Assembly (NCBI RefSeq): GCF_946480385.1
Contig: NZ_CAMLJP010000015.1
Span: 1-64,000, forward strand
Length of the DNA stretch: 64,000 nucleotides
DNA from: an uncultured Azospirillum sp.
GTDB lineage: Bacteria > Pseudomonadota > Alphaproteobacteria > Azospirillales > Azospirillaceae
Direction of reading: 5' to 3'
Of the stretch, positions 27,882-37,116 are shown piece by piece. Position 1 is the stretch's first letter, and each line of letters starts with the position of its first letter. The position numbers were made by a program, and so were the translations under genes. The notes under the pieces were generated by a model. That model saw nothing but the letters and a program-made list of their open reading frames with translations, was not told the origin of the DNA and searched no databases.

Positions 27882-28699
27882 TGGCCGGCGCTCCCGTCAT
27901 CCGCGTGCGTGGGCTGGTCACGCGCTTCGGCCCGCAGACCGTCCATGACGGCCTCGACCTCGACGTCGAGCGCGGGGAGGTGCTGGGCGTCGTCGGCGGC
28001 TCCGGCACCGGCAAGTCGGTGCTGCTGAAGGAAATCCTCGGCCTGATCGACCCGGCCGCCGGGCGGATCGAGTTGCTGGGCCACGATACCGCCGAACTCG
28101 ACCGGGCGGAGCGCACGGCGCTCCAGGCCCGCACCGGCGTGCTGTTCCAGAACGGTGCCCTGTTCAGCTCCATGACGGTGGCGGAGAATGTGATGCTGCC
28201 GCTGAAGGAACACACCGACTTGGCCCCGTCGCTGATCGCCGAGGTGGCGCGGGTGAAGATCGCGATGGCCGGCCTGCCGCCCGATGCCGGGACCAAGCAC
28301 CCGGCGCAGCTGTCGGGCGGCATGATCAAGCGCGCCGGTCTGGCCCGCGCGCTGGCGCTCGATCCCGATATCCTGTTTTTGGACGAACCAACCGCCGGCC
28401 TCGACCCCATCGGTGCCGCCGCCTTCGACACGCTGATCCAGGGCTTGCAACGCAGCCTGGGGCTGACCGTCTTCATGGTCACCCACGATCTGGACAGCCT
28501 GACCTCGATTTGCGACCGCATCGCCGTGCTGGTCGACAAGAAGATCAGGGTGGGAACGCTGGCCCAGCATCTGGCCGATCCGCACCCGTGGATCCACGAT
28601 TACTTTCACGGACCGCGAGGCCGCGCGGCCCTCGACGCGAAAGAGCGCAATGACGCTCGGCGACATGAAGAAGACGCCCGGCGTCTTGCGAAAGGGTAG
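27881..28699 (+). CDS. mlaF: ABC transporter ATPase, MlaF type
   Basis: 272-residue ATPase of the MCE operon. Walker A GGSGTGKS, signature LSGGMIKR, Walker B ILFLDEP and TAGLDP are all present, with the H-loop in VTHDLDS. An MlaF-like C-terminal extension (PRGRAALDAKERNDARRHEED) could contact neighbouring subunits. The ATG at 27881 overlaps the permease stop by one base; a GTG one codon earlier is possible. Downstream MlaD gene begins 10 bp after the stop. Confidence 0.94.
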   Translation: MAGAPVIRVRGLVTRFGPQTVHDGLDLDVERGEVLGVVGGSGTGKSVLLKEILGLIDPAAGRIELLGHDTAELDRAERTALQARTGVLFQNGALFSSMTVAENVMLPLKEHTDLAPSLIAEVARVKIAMAGLPPDAGTKHPAQLSGGMIKRAGLARALALDPDILFLDEPTAGLDPIGAAAFDTLIQGLQRSLGLTVFMVTHDLDSLTSICDRIAVLVDKKIRVGTLAQHLADPHPWIHDYFHGPRGRAALDAKERNDARRHEEDARRLAKG

Positions 28700-28708
28700 G
28701 GGCACGTC

Positions 28709-29668
28709 ATGGAAACCCGCGCCAGCTATATCCTGGTCGGCAGCTTCGTGCTGGCGCTGGTCGCCGGCCTGCTGGTCTTCACCGCCTGGATCGCCAAGGT
28801 CCAGCTGGACGAGACGCGCGAGACCTACCGCATCTATTTCACCGGTTCCGTCACCGGTCTGCAGCAGGGAAGCCCGGTGCGCTACCGTGGCGTGCCGGTG
28901 GGCACCGTGTCGGACATCCGGCTCGACCCGGACAACGTGACGCGGGTGCGGGTGACGATCGAGGTGCAGAACGGCACGCCGATCATGTCCGATTCCATCG
29001 CCTCGCTGGAGGTGCAGGGCATCACCGGCGGCGCCTATGTCCAGATCTCCGGCGGGACGGTGGGGGGCAAGCGGCTGACCGCCACCGATGCCGACGGGGT
29101 GCTGACCATCCCGTCGCGGCCCAGTTCGCTGACCGCGGTGGTGGACAGCGCGCCGCAGCTGGTCAACCGCTCGCTGGAGGTCATCACCAAGCTTGGCGAG
29201 ATGCTGAACGGCGAGAACCAGAAGGCGATCGGCGACATCCTGGCCAATGCCCGCACCATCAGCGCCGAGCTTGCCCGTGCCAGCGCCGGCCTGGACGAAA
29301 CCATGGCCCAGGCGCGACGGACGCTGAACGGGTTCGAGGCCGTCGGGCCGCAGCTGGACCGCACGCTGGCCCAGACGCACGACACGCTGGCGACGGTGGA
29401 CGGCACCGCCAAGCAGCTGGGTGGCGAGGCGCGCGAGCTGCTGCGGTCGCTGAAGCGCACCTCGGACACGCTGAACGGCCTCGTCGCCGAAAATCGCGAG
29501 CCGGTGCGCGACTTTACCGCCACGGGACTGTATGAACTGACGTTGCTGATCACCCAGCTGCGCGATCTCTCGGGCCAGCTGTCGCGGGTGGTCACGCGGA
29601 TCGAGAACGACCCGTCGAACTTCCTCTTCGGCGGGACGCGGCAGGGCGTGGAGGTGCGTGGGAAATGA
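28709..29668 (+). CDS. mlaD: MCE family protein (MlaD-like)
   Basis: Single-pass periplasmic lipid-binding subunit, 319 residues: TM at residues 7-28, MCE domain about 40-118 (FTGSVTGLQQGSPVRYRGVPVGTV, in two overlapping pieces FTGSVTGLQQGSPV and RYRGVPVGTVSDIR), then a long helical/beta tail (about 150-300) characteristic of larger MCE proteins that form a tube or needle. It is the substrate-handling partner of the MlaE/MlaF pair. ATG 28709, with a GGGGCACG upstream element. Confidence 0.94.
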   Translation: METRASYILVGSFVLALVAGLLVFTAWIAKVQLDETRETYRIYFTGSVTGLQQGSPVRYRGVPVGTVSDIRLDPDNVTRVRVTIEVQNGTPIMSDSIASLEVQGITGGAYVQISGGTVGGKRLTATDADGVLTIPSRPSSLTAVVDSAPQLVNRSLEVITKLGEMLNGENQKAIGDILANARTISAELARASAGLDETMAQARRTLNGFEAVGPQLDRTLAQTHDTLATVDGTAKQLGGEARELLRSLKRTSDTLNGLVAENREPVRDFTATGLYELTLLITQLRDLSGQLSRVVTRIENDPSNFLFGGTRQGVEVRGK

Positions 29669-30321
29669 GGCTTGCGAGGATGGAGCGTAGCGGAACTGCA
29701 GGGGCTGTCGTGTGCAGGATTCTGGGGGCCGCCCTGCTGCTGGGGCTGACCGCCTGTTCGACGCTGAACCCGACGGCGCCGCATCTCTACACCCTGACCC
29801 CGCGGGCCACCGTCGCCCCCGGCCCCAAGGCCGACTGGCAATTGCTGGTGGAGACGCCGTCGGCTGCGGCGGGAATCGACACGCCGCGCATTGCGCTGGC
29901 CCGCACGCCCACCTCGCTCGACTATTTCGCCGACGTGTCCTGGGCCGACCGGGCGCCGAACATGGTGCAGGGGCTGATCGTCCAGACCTTCGAGGACAGC
30001 GGGCGCATCGTTTCGGTCGGGCGCGACACGGTGGGCTTGCGCTCCGACTATGTGCTGAAGTCGGAATTGCGCGACTTCCAGGCCGAATACGCCACGCCGG
30101 GTGCCGCCATACCCGACCGGGTGCATGTGCGGCTGTCGGCCAAGCTGGTCGCCATGCCGCGCCGGACCATCGAGGCCGGCGAGACCTTCGAGGCGTCGGC
30201 ACCGGTGCGCGGCCGTTCCTTCACCGACGTGATCGCCGCCTTCGACGAGGCGCTGGGCCGGGTTACCGGGGAACTGGTGAGCTGGTCGCTGTCGCGGCGT
30301 TTCCACCCTTCCGGCAGCTGA
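29665..30321 (+). CDS. ABC-type transport auxiliary lipoprotein (PqiC/DUF330-like)
   Basis: Predicted outer-membrane lipoprotein of 218 residues, the fourth gene of the MCE operon. It has an N-terminal signal with lipobox LTAC-S (Cys about 30), then the ABC_trans_aux motif (HLYTLTPRA, IDTPRIALARTP, YFADVSWADRAP, FEDSGRI) typical of PqiC/LetC-like partners of MCE proteins. ATGA overlap with the mlaD stop at 29665-29668 indicates translational coupling. Likely completes a lipid bridge between inner and outer membranes. Confidence 0.9.
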   Translation: MRLARMERSGTAGAVVCRILGAALLLGLTACSTLNPTAPHLYTLTPRATVAPGPKADWQLLVETPSAAAGIDTPRIALARTPTSLDYFADVSWADRAPNMVQGLIVQTFEDSGRIVSVGRDTVGLRSDYVLKSELRDFQAEYATPGAAIPDRVHVRLSAKLVAMPRRTIEAGETFEASAPVRGRSFTDVIAAFDEALGRVTGELVSWSLSRRFHPSGS

Positions 30322-30448
30322 ATGGCCGGCACTTGAACGGCCAAGCGTAGGCCTGGCCGCAACCGCAGGTGCGAAAACCGAAAAGACCTTGCCACGCCCG
30401 CATAGCCGCGTACGTAATAGGGGTGTTCGCGCAGCGCAGGATCGGGCG

Positions 30449-31213
30449 ATGACGGATTTGTCGGACGTGTCCCGGGAAGAGTTGGAGGCGATGGCCGAGG
30501 CTGGACGCGAGGTGCGCCTGTGCCAGCGCGTTCTGGCCAAGACCGGCGACACGGTGGTGGGCGAGCTTCTGCGCGGTCACGGCACGCTGTACGAGTGGAA
30601 GCACTATCCGCCGGGCGACGTCTATGACGCCGAATTCCATGCCCAGTATTACTATCACTGCCATCCCGAAGGCGAACGGCCGCAGGGAGAGCATGGGCAT
30701 TTCCACACCTTCCTGCGTCCGCACGGCATGCCGCCGGGTCTGCGACCGGCACCGCTGGCCGATTTCGTACCGCCGGACAACGACAACGACGCACTGTCCC
30801 ACCTGATCGGCATTGCCATGGACGTGGCCGGCCAGCCGGTGCGGCTGTTCACCACCAACCGCTGGGTGACCGGGGAGACCTGGTACAAGGCCGACGACGT
30901 GATTGCCATGCTCGACGCCTTCGAGATCGACCATGCCCGGCCGTCCTGGCCTGCCAACCGCTGGATCACCGCGATGATGCGGCTGTTCCGCCCGACCATC
31001 GTCGGATTGCTGCGCGACCGTGACACCGCCATCCAGCGCTGGGCGGACAGCCATCCCGATGCCTATGTCTACGAGGACCGCGGGCTGGAGGTCGCGTCGC
31101 AGCGCCACATCTCGGTGGAGCAGCAGATCGCCGAGGTGGCGCTGCATCTGCGCGGGGCGCGGCGCCACCGGTCCATCCTGCCGGAGCCACCCAGCTTCGT
31201 CGAAATGCCGTGA
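30449..31213 (+). CDS. Conserved hypothetical protein, His-rich
   Basis: Unrecognised soluble protein of about 254 residues; I do not assign a family. Its notable feature is a cluster of His residues around positions 55-95: HAQYYYHCHPEGE then EHGHFHTFLRPHG, which suggests a metal site. A second conserved-looking stretch is TTNRWVTGETWY. The ATG at 30449 is used. The C terminus holds ISVEQQIAEVALHLRGARRHR. No signal peptide. It lies just after the MCE operon on the same strand, 128 bp downstream, and may be separately expressed. Confidence 0.7.
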   Translation: MTDLSDVSREELEAMAEAGREVRLCQRVLAKTGDTVVGELLRGHGTLYEWKHYPPGDVYDAEFHAQYYYHCHPEGERPQGEHGHFHTFLRPHGMPPGLRPAPLADFVPPDNDNDALSHLIGIAMDVAGQPVRLFTTNRWVTGETWYKADDVIAMLDAFEIDHARPSWPANRWITAMMRLFRPTIVGLLRDRDTAIQRWADSHPDAYVYEDRGLEVASQRHISVEQQIAEVALHLRGARRHRSILPEPPSFVEMP

Positions 31214-31397
31214 GCGGCTCCTCCTTCTGTGGGCTTATGGCCAAAGGCCATGGGCTTATGACCGCAGGGCGTTAAGGAAGGTTCAACCGTTTCGGAAGAT
31301 CCTTGACGGTGTGGACAAGTCTCCGCCCACATTCGCGCGGGTTTTGCGTTCCGCGACCCATATGGAGACGGACCAGGGCAGGAAGGGTCCGGCACCC

Positions 31398-32534
31398 ATG
31401 AGTGACGGTTTGAAGTCGGGTCATCTGACCCAACAGGACGTGGCGCGGCTTCTGGCCGACCCGTCGCCGAACAGCCGGACCGATCTGGCCGCCAAGCTGG
31501 CTCAGCAGTTCGACAGCCCGGAGCTGTCGCAGTCGGAGCGCATGCTGGCGGAGGACATCATCCGCGTGATGGTCACGGACACGGTCCTTCGCGTCCGCCA
31601 GACTCTGGCCGAGAATCTGAAATCCAGCCCGTCTCTGCCGCGCGACGTCGCCCTGACCCTGGCCCGCGACGTGGAGGCGGTGGCGATCCCGGTGCTGAGC
31701 GTCTCCACCGTGCTGACGCCGGCCGATCTGGTAGAGATTGTGCGGACGGGTGCAGAGGCAAAGAGTACCGCCATCGCCCAGCGCCCGACCGTGCCGGCCG
31801 TGGTGGCCGACGCGCTGATCGAAAGCGGGTCCGAACACGCGGTCGCGGCGCTGGTCGCCAACGAGGGGGCGGAACTCGGCGAGCAGAGCCTGGGCCGCGT
31901 CATCGATCGCTTCGGCGCCAGCGAGGCGGTGCAGGATCCGCTTGTGCACCGTTCCAAGCTGCCGATCACCATCGCCGAGCGTCTGGTCGCCGTCGTGTCG
32001 GAACGGCTGCGCCAGCATCTGGTCTCGTATCATGAACTGCCGTCGAAGGTCGCGTCGGAGCTGATCCTGCAAAGCCGTGAACGGGCGACCGTTGCCCTGT
32101 TCACCGGGGAAAGCGACGAAGGGGCGCTGGACCGGCTGGTGACCCAGCTTGCCCGCACCGGCCGTCTGACGCCGTCGCTGCTGGTCCGCTCGCTGTGCAC
32201 CGGCGACATCGCCTTTTTCGAAATGGCAATGTCGCGCATGGCGAACGTGCCGCTGACCAACGCCCGGCTGCTGATCCACGATGCCGGGCGGCTGGGGCTG
32301 AAGTCTCTGTACGACAAGGCAAAACTGCCGCCGGCCCTGCTGCCGGCCTGCCGCATCGCCATCGACGTGCTGAAGGAGACCCCCTATGACGGCGAACCTG
32401 GCGACCGCGAGCGCCACCGCCGCCGCGTCATCGAGCGCATCCTGACCCAGTACGAAGATCTGGCGCCGGAGGATCTGGAGTTCCTGCTGGCGAAGCTGGG
32501 CGACATGATGCAGCCGGAAAACGCCGCGGCGTGA
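31398..32534 (+). CDS. DUF2336 family protein
   Basis: A 378-residue alpha-helical, HEAT-like protein of the alphaproteobacterial DUF2336 family (LLADPSPNSRTDLAAKLA, DTVLRVRQTLAENLK, DVALTLARDVEAVA with PVLSVSTVLTPADLVEI). ATG 31398 has a distant AGGAAGGG; an ATG at 31362 is in frame. Its stop overlaps the histidine kinase start (GTGA), so the two are coupled, suggesting a scaffold or regulatory partner of that kinase. DUF2336 is of unestablished function. Confidence 0.8.
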   Translation: MSDGLKSGHLTQQDVARLLADPSPNSRTDLAAKLAQQFDSPELSQSERMLAEDIIRVMVTDTVLRVRQTLAENLKSSPSLPRDVALTLARDVEAVAIPVLSVSTVLTPADLVEIVRTGAEAKSTAIAQRPTVPAVVADALIESGSEHAVAALVANEGAELGEQSLGRVIDRFGASEAVQDPLVHRSKLPITIAERLVAVVSERLRQHLVSYHELPSKVASELILQSRERATVALFTGESDEGALDRLVTQLARTGRLTPSLLVRSLCTGDIAFFEMAMSRMANVPLTNARLLIHDAGRLGLKSLYDKAKLPPALLPACRIAIDVLKETPYDGEPGDRERHRRRVIERILTQYEDLAPEDLEFLLAKLGDMMQPENAAA

Positions 32535-33868
32535 CCGATCCGATCTTCTTCGCCGACCCGGCTCCATCGCCGGGAGGCGGCCCGGCCGACATTGTCCGCC
32601 GGCTGGAGCGCCGCATCGTCGAGTTGGAAGCCGCACTGCGCCAGAGCGAGGCGCGGGCGGGGGAGGCGCGCTTCCGCTCCCTGCTGCGCACGGCGGCCAG
32701 CATCATCCTGGTGCTGGGGGACGACGGCCGCGTGCTGGAGGCCAACCGCGATGCTGAACGCGCCTTCGGGCTGGAGGCCGGCACGGCGATCGGCCGTCCC
32801 TGGACCGAGGTGATGGGCGAGCAGCCGACCGGTGCCTTTGCCGCCCAGCTCAAGGTCGCCGCCGGGGGAATGGAGGTCCGCAATTTCGAGCAGGCCCTGC
32901 GCGAGCAGGACTGCATGAGCGAACGTGTGCTTCTGTGGAACCTGAACAGGCTGCCGGAGGCCGACGGTGCGCCGGCGGGCATCCTCTGCGTCGGCCAGGA
33001 CATCACCCGGCGCAAGCGGGCGGAACTGGCTCTGCGTCAGGCCCGCGACGAGCTGGAGATGCGGGTGGCCGAGCGTACCCGCGCTTTGATGCAGGAGGTC
33101 CAGGAACGCCGCCGCGCCGAACAGGCGCTGATCCAGGCCAAGGAGCAGGCCGAACTCGCCAACCGCGCCAAGAGCGAGTTCCTCGCCAATATGAGTCACG
33201 AGCTGCGCACGCCGCTGAACGCCATCATCGGCTTTTCCTCGATGATGGAGAGCGAGATCGTCGGGCCGCTCGGCCACCCCAAATATCTCGACTATGCCAA
33301 GGTGATCGGCAAGTCGAGCCAACATCTGCTGGCGGTCATCAGCGACATCCTGGACGTCGCCAAGATCGAAGCCGGCAAGCTGGAAATGCATCCGCAGCCG
33401 ATCGACGTGCGCGATGCCGTTGAAAGCTCGCTTCTGCTGATCGCCGAAAGGGCGGAGGAAGGTGGGCTGACGCTGATCCAGGACATCGCCCCCGAAACGC
33501 CCCGCCTGCTGGGCGACCCGGTACGGGTGAAGCAGATCCTGTTGAACCTGCTGACCAACGCGGTGAAGTTCACCCCCAGCGGCGGCAGCGTCACCCTGCG
33601 GGTCCACCCGGAAGCCGGCCGCATCCTGATCGAGGTGGCCGACAGTGGGATCGGCATGAATGCGGAAGGCATAGCCATCGCCCTGCAACCCTTCGGTCAG
33701 GTCGACAGCCAGCTGTCCCGCCGCTCCGGCGGTACGGGGCTGGGCCTGCCGCTCGTGCGATCCTTCGTCGATCTGCTGAACGGCACGCTGGACATCCGCA
33801 GCCGCGAGGGGGAAGGCACGACGGTCAGCGTGCGGCTTCCGGTGGCGCCGCCCTACGACGGGGAATAA
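32531..33868 (+). CDS. PAS-domain sensor histidine kinase
   Basis: Cytoplasmic kinase of 445 residues. Order: short coiled coil (about 20-50), PAS (about 50-160; ASIILVLGDDGRVLEANRDAE), coiled coil, HisKA with phospho-acceptor H223 (FLANMSHELRTPLNA), and HATPase with G1 VADSGIGM and G2 GGTGLGLPL. No receiver or membrane segment. GTG start overlaps the DUF2336 stop. No response regulator gene follows directly; the next gene is a GNAT/FemAB-like protein. Redox or O2 sensing through the PAS is possible but no cofactor-binding residue is evident. Confidence 0.92.
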   Translation: MTDPIFFADPAPSPGGGPADIVRRLERRIVELEAALRQSEARAGEARFRSLLRTAASIILVLGDDGRVLEANRDAERAFGLEAGTAIGRPWTEVMGEQPTGAFAAQLKVAAGGMEVRNFEQALREQDCMSERVLLWNLNRLPEADGAPAGILCVGQDITRRKRAELALRQARDELEMRVAERTRALMQEVQERRRAEQALIQAKEQAELANRAKSEFLANMSHELRTPLNAIIGFSSMMESEIVGPLGHPKYLDYAKVIGKSSQHLLAVISDILDVAKIEAGKLEMHPQPIDVRDAVESSLLLIAERAEEGGLTLIQDIAPETPRLLGDPVRVKQILLNLLTNAVKFTPSGGSVTLRVHPEAGRILIEVADSGIGMNAEGIAIALQPFGQVDSQLSRRSGGTGLGLPLVRSFVDLLNGTLDIRSREGEGTTVSVRLPVAPPYDGE

Positions 33869-33880
33869 TCAGGGAATGGC

Positions 33881-35077
33881 ATGTTCATGAGGCAGGGACC
33901 GGTTGCGCGGGACGGCGACCGGCAAGGTGAACCGTTGTCGGTCGCGATGGTATTCGGGATCTCCGGGATCGATCCGCAGGAATGGGATGCCTGCGCCGCC
34001 GGCAAAGGGCCGTTCCTGCGTCACGCCTATCTGAGCGCGGCTGAAGACAGCGGACTGGCCGGGCCGGACAATGGTTGGCGCCCCGCTCATATGATCGTAC
34101 GGGATGGTTGGGGCCGGACGGTTGGCGCGGCGCCTCTCTATCTACGCGACCGGTCCACGGACGAGTTCTGGCCGGATCAGGCCTGGGTCGACGGTTTCCA
34201 GTCTTCGGGTGGACGCTATTTTCCGAAGCTGGTCATGGAGGTCCCCTACACACCGGCGACCGGCCCACGGATATTGCTTCGGGAGGGAGCGCCGTCCGGC
34301 GTAGCAGATGCACTGACAGGGGCAATGCATTCGCTGGCCCACAATCATGGCCTGTCGTCCATCCATGTTGGCTTTCCGGACGAGGAGGACCGTGCCCGTT
34401 TCGAGAAGATGGGATGGTTGACCCGCCATGCCATCGATTACGAGTGGCGGAACGAGGGGTATCGTGATTTTACCGACTTCACCGACAGTCTGACGAGCCA
34501 CCGGCGCGGCACGCTGCTGTGGGAACGCCGCAAGGTCCGGGAAAGCGGAGTGCGCATCTACGACGTGCCGGGCAGTCGGGTGAATGAAGCCGACGTCGCG
34601 GTTTTCCTGGAATTGCTGGCCGACCTCCATCGCCGCCGGGGGAGGCGTCAGGCGCTGACGGCGGATTTCGTCCTGCGGCTCTGTGCTGATTTCGGTGATG
34701 CCGTGACGCTGACTTTCGCCGAAACCGGCGGAGTTGCGGTCGGCGCCTTGTTGACCATGGAAGGAGATGGCTGCCTCTATGTCCGTAACTGGGGGGCGAG
34801 GGAGGACGCGAGGCTGGTCCATTTCGAGATCTGCTATTACCGCACCGTCGAACGGGCGATTGCCCGGGGTTTGAACCGGGTGGACGGTGGGCGCGGCGGC
34901 CCGCACAAGTTGGCGCGAGGTTTCCTGCCGAAACTTTCCCATGCCTGCCACTGGTTCCTGCACACCAACATGCGCCGTGCGGTGGCGGAAGGGCTGGAAC
35001 TGGACAACGCCAAGGTTCTCGCCGCCTTCGCGCAGGAGCGGGCCCGCTCCCCCTTCCGGCAGCAGGCCGGCGGATAG
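33881..35077 (+). CDS. FemAB/GNAT-like protein (COG3146)
   Basis: A 398-residue protein of the COG3146 group, related to FemAB-type acyl/aminoacyl transferases. Recognisable segments are PFLRHAYLSAAEDSG, HVGFPDEEDRARFE, DFTDSLTSHRRGTLLWERRK, and the C-terminal GGRGGPHKLARGFLPKLSHA. Proposed roles include peptidoglycan or other acyl modification, but no reaction is proven. ATG 33881, with an AGGGAATGGC upstream. Gap to the upstream kinase is 12 bp, so it may be in the same transcript. Confidence 0.8.
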   Translation: MFMRQGPVARDGDRQGEPLSVAMVFGISGIDPQEWDACAAGKGPFLRHAYLSAAEDSGLAGPDNGWRPAHMIVRDGWGRTVGAAPLYLRDRSTDEFWPDQAWVDGFQSSGGRYFPKLVMEVPYTPATGPRILLREGAPSGVADALTGAMHSLAHNHGLSSIHVGFPDEEDRARFEKMGWLTRHAIDYEWRNEGYRDFTDFTDSLTSHRRGTLLWERRKVRESGVRIYDVPGSRVNEADVAVFLELLADLHRRRGRRQALTADFVLRLCADFGDAVTLTFAETGGVAVGALLTMEGDGCLYVRNWGAREDARLVHFEICYYRTVERAIARGLNRVDGGRGGPHKLARGFLPKLSHACHWFLHTNMRRAVAEGLELDNAKVLAAFAQERARSPFRQQAGG

Positions 35078-35143
35078 CCGCTTGCGCGGGGCGGCGCGCC
35101 GGGCCACTTTGCCTCTTTGAATAGACGACAGGCGGAGTGGGAC

Positions 35144-36865
35144 ATGTCGGTCAGCCGGGCAGTGGGGCGGGACGATCTGAAGACGCGCATCGGGCAGGCG
35201 CTGGGTGAGGCGAAGGCCGATCTGGTCATCAAGAACACGCGCTTCCTCAACGTCGTCACCGGCGAGATCGCGGAGGGCGACATCGCCGTCTGCGGCGAGA
35301 TCATCGTCGGCACCTACGAGTCCTATGACGGGGTGGAGGAGATCGACGGGCGCGGGCTGACCGTGGTTCCCGGTTTCATCGACACCCATGTCCATTGCGA
35401 ATCCACCTGCGTCACCCCGCAGGAGTTCGACCGCTGCGTCCTGCCCCGCGGCACCACCACCGCCATCTGCGACCCGCACGAGATCTGCAATGTGCTGGGC
35501 GAGCGGGGCCTCAACTATTTCCTCGACAGTGCCGGGGGCACGGCGCTCGACCTGTTCGTGCAGCTGTCCTCCTGCGTGCCGGCGACGGAGCTGGAGACGT
35601 CGGGCGCTCGGCTGGAGGCGCCGGACCTGATCCGTCACATGGACCATCCCCGCGTGCTGGGGCTGGCGGAGTTCATGAACTTCCCCGGCGTCTTCCACAA
35701 GGTGGACGGCGTGCTGGACAAGCTGGCCGCCTTCGACGGCCGTCACATCGACGGCCATGCCCCGCTGGTGTCGGGGAAGGAACTGAACGCCTATCTCTCC
35801 TGCGGCATCCGCAACTGCCACGAAACGACCAGTGCGGCGGAAGCGATGGAGAAGCTGCGCAAGGGCATGCAGGTGCTGATCCGTGACGGGTCGGTGTCGA
35901 AGGACGTCCATGCCCTGGCCGAAGTCATCAAGCCGGAGACTTCGCCCTTCCTCGGCTTCTGCACCGACGACCGCAACCCGCTGGACATCGCGGAGGAGGG
36001 GCACATGGATCACCTGATCCGCAGCGCCATCCGCCTCGGCGCTCCGGTCGCCCATGTCTATCGCGCCGCCACATGGTCGGCCGCCCGCGGCTTCCGCCTT
36101 TACGACCGCGGGCTGGTGGCGCCGGGGCATCGCGCCGATCTGGTGCTGCTCGACGATCTGGAAGACTGCGCGGTCAACCGCGTCATCCGCAACGGCCGGG
36201 TCGTCGGGCCGCACAGCTTCGACGGTCGCCCGGCAGTGACGCCGGTGGGTCTGGATTCGGTGAAGCTGGAACCGGTTGCCGAGGAGGATTTCGCCGTGCC
36301 GGCCGGCGGGTCGGTCCAGTCGGTGATCGGGCTCGAACCGGGTAAAATCCTGACCGAACACCGGCGGATCGAGGTGCCGGTGGTGGGCGGCCGGATGGTG
36401 GCCGATCCGTCGCGCGACCTGCTGAAAATCTGCGTCTTCGCCCGCCACGGCAGCAACCGCAACATCGGCCGCGGCTTCGTCCAGGGCTTTGGCTTCGCGG
36501 AAGGGGCGCTGGCCTCGTCGGTTGGTCATGACAGCCACAACATCTGCGTGGTGGGTGCCAGCGATGCCGACATGCGCGTCGCGGTGAACCGGCTGATCGA
36601 ACTGCAGGGCGGTTTCGTCGCCGTGCGCAACGGGCAGGTGGTCGGTGAACTGGCGCTGCCGCTGGCCGGGCTGATGAGCCTGGAGCCGTTCGAGACGGTG
36701 GAGGTGAAGCTGCGGTCTTTGCGCGCCGCCGTCCGCGCCATGGGCTGTCCGCTGGCCGAGCCCTTCCTGCAACTGGCCTTCCTGCCGCTGCCGGTCATCC
36801 CGCACCTGAAGATCACCGACCGCGGCATGGTCGATGTCGACCGTTTCGAGCTGATTGCCGCCTGA
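35144..36865 (+). CDS. ade: Adenine deaminase
   Basis: Metal-dependent deaminase (adenine to hypoxanthine and ammonia) of 573 residues, the size of the Ade family. Metal-binding motifs FIDTHVHCES and ICDPHEICNVLG sit in the N-terminal half; the amidohydrolase end (HGSNRNIGRGFVQGFGF, SSVGHDSHNICVVGA) marks Ade proper. ATG 35144 follows GGCGGAG. The gene ends with a clear intrinsic terminator. It competes with adenine phosphoribosyltransferase for adenine. Confidence 0.96.
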   Translation: MSVSRAVGRDDLKTRIGQALGEAKADLVIKNTRFLNVVTGEIAEGDIAVCGEIIVGTYESYDGVEEIDGRGLTVVPGFIDTHVHCESTCVTPQEFDRCVLPRGTTTAICDPHEICNVLGERGLNYFLDSAGGTALDLFVQLSSCVPATELETSGARLEAPDLIRHMDHPRVLGLAEFMNFPGVFHKVDGVLDKLAAFDGRHIDGHAPLVSGKELNAYLSCGIRNCHETTSAAEAMEKLRKGMQVLIRDGSVSKDVHALAEVIKPETSPFLGFCTDDRNPLDIAEEGHMDHLIRSAIRLGAPVAHVYRAATWSAARGFRLYDRGLVAPGHRADLVLLDDLEDCAVNRVIRNGRVVGPHSFDGRPAVTPVGLDSVKLEPVAEEDFAVPAGGSVQSVIGLEPGKILTEHRRIEVPVVGGRMVADPSRDLLKICVFARHGSNRNIGRGFVQGFGFAEGALASSVGHDSHNICVVGASDADMRVAVNRLIELQGGFVAVRNGQVVGELALPLAGLMSLEPFETVEVKLRSLRAAVRAMGCPLAEPFLQLAFLPLPVIPHLKITDRGMVDVDRFELIAA

Positions 36866-36968
36866 TTGGGCGGTCTGCCCGTGGAAGCGGCATCGGCACT
36901 GGAAATGGGCGGCTGGAATTTGTCCTCGGGTTGACCGGCACCAACCACGAAACGACTGCGAAATCCGG

Positions 36969-37003
36969 GAAAGCCCGCTCCCCGCAGGGGGCGAGGGCTT
37001 TTC
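36969..37003 (+). terminator. Intrinsic terminator after ade
   Basis: GAAAGCCC...GGGCTTTTC forms the outer stem with an inner CCCC/GGGG pairing and a GCA loop, ending in a T-run; classical rho-independent shape about 100 bp after the ade stop. Confidence 0.8.
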
Positions 37004-37116
37004 ATGGCTGGATTCACGGCCTTAAAATTTAGGCCAATTGCCGTCCCTCCTCTGGCATGGGCTTTGCCACGACGACACATTATCTGTTGTTCGTCATCGA
37101 GCGAGCCCGATCAGCC

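Noticed and set aside
27746..30202. Long minus-strand frame opposite the MCE operon
   Set aside because: Antisense to four overlapping, coupled genes with full motifs.
34142..36805. Open minus-strand frame of over 880 codons
   Set aside because: Complement of the FemAB-like and adenine deaminase genes, both of which have clear motifs; composition is His/Arg-rich nonsense.
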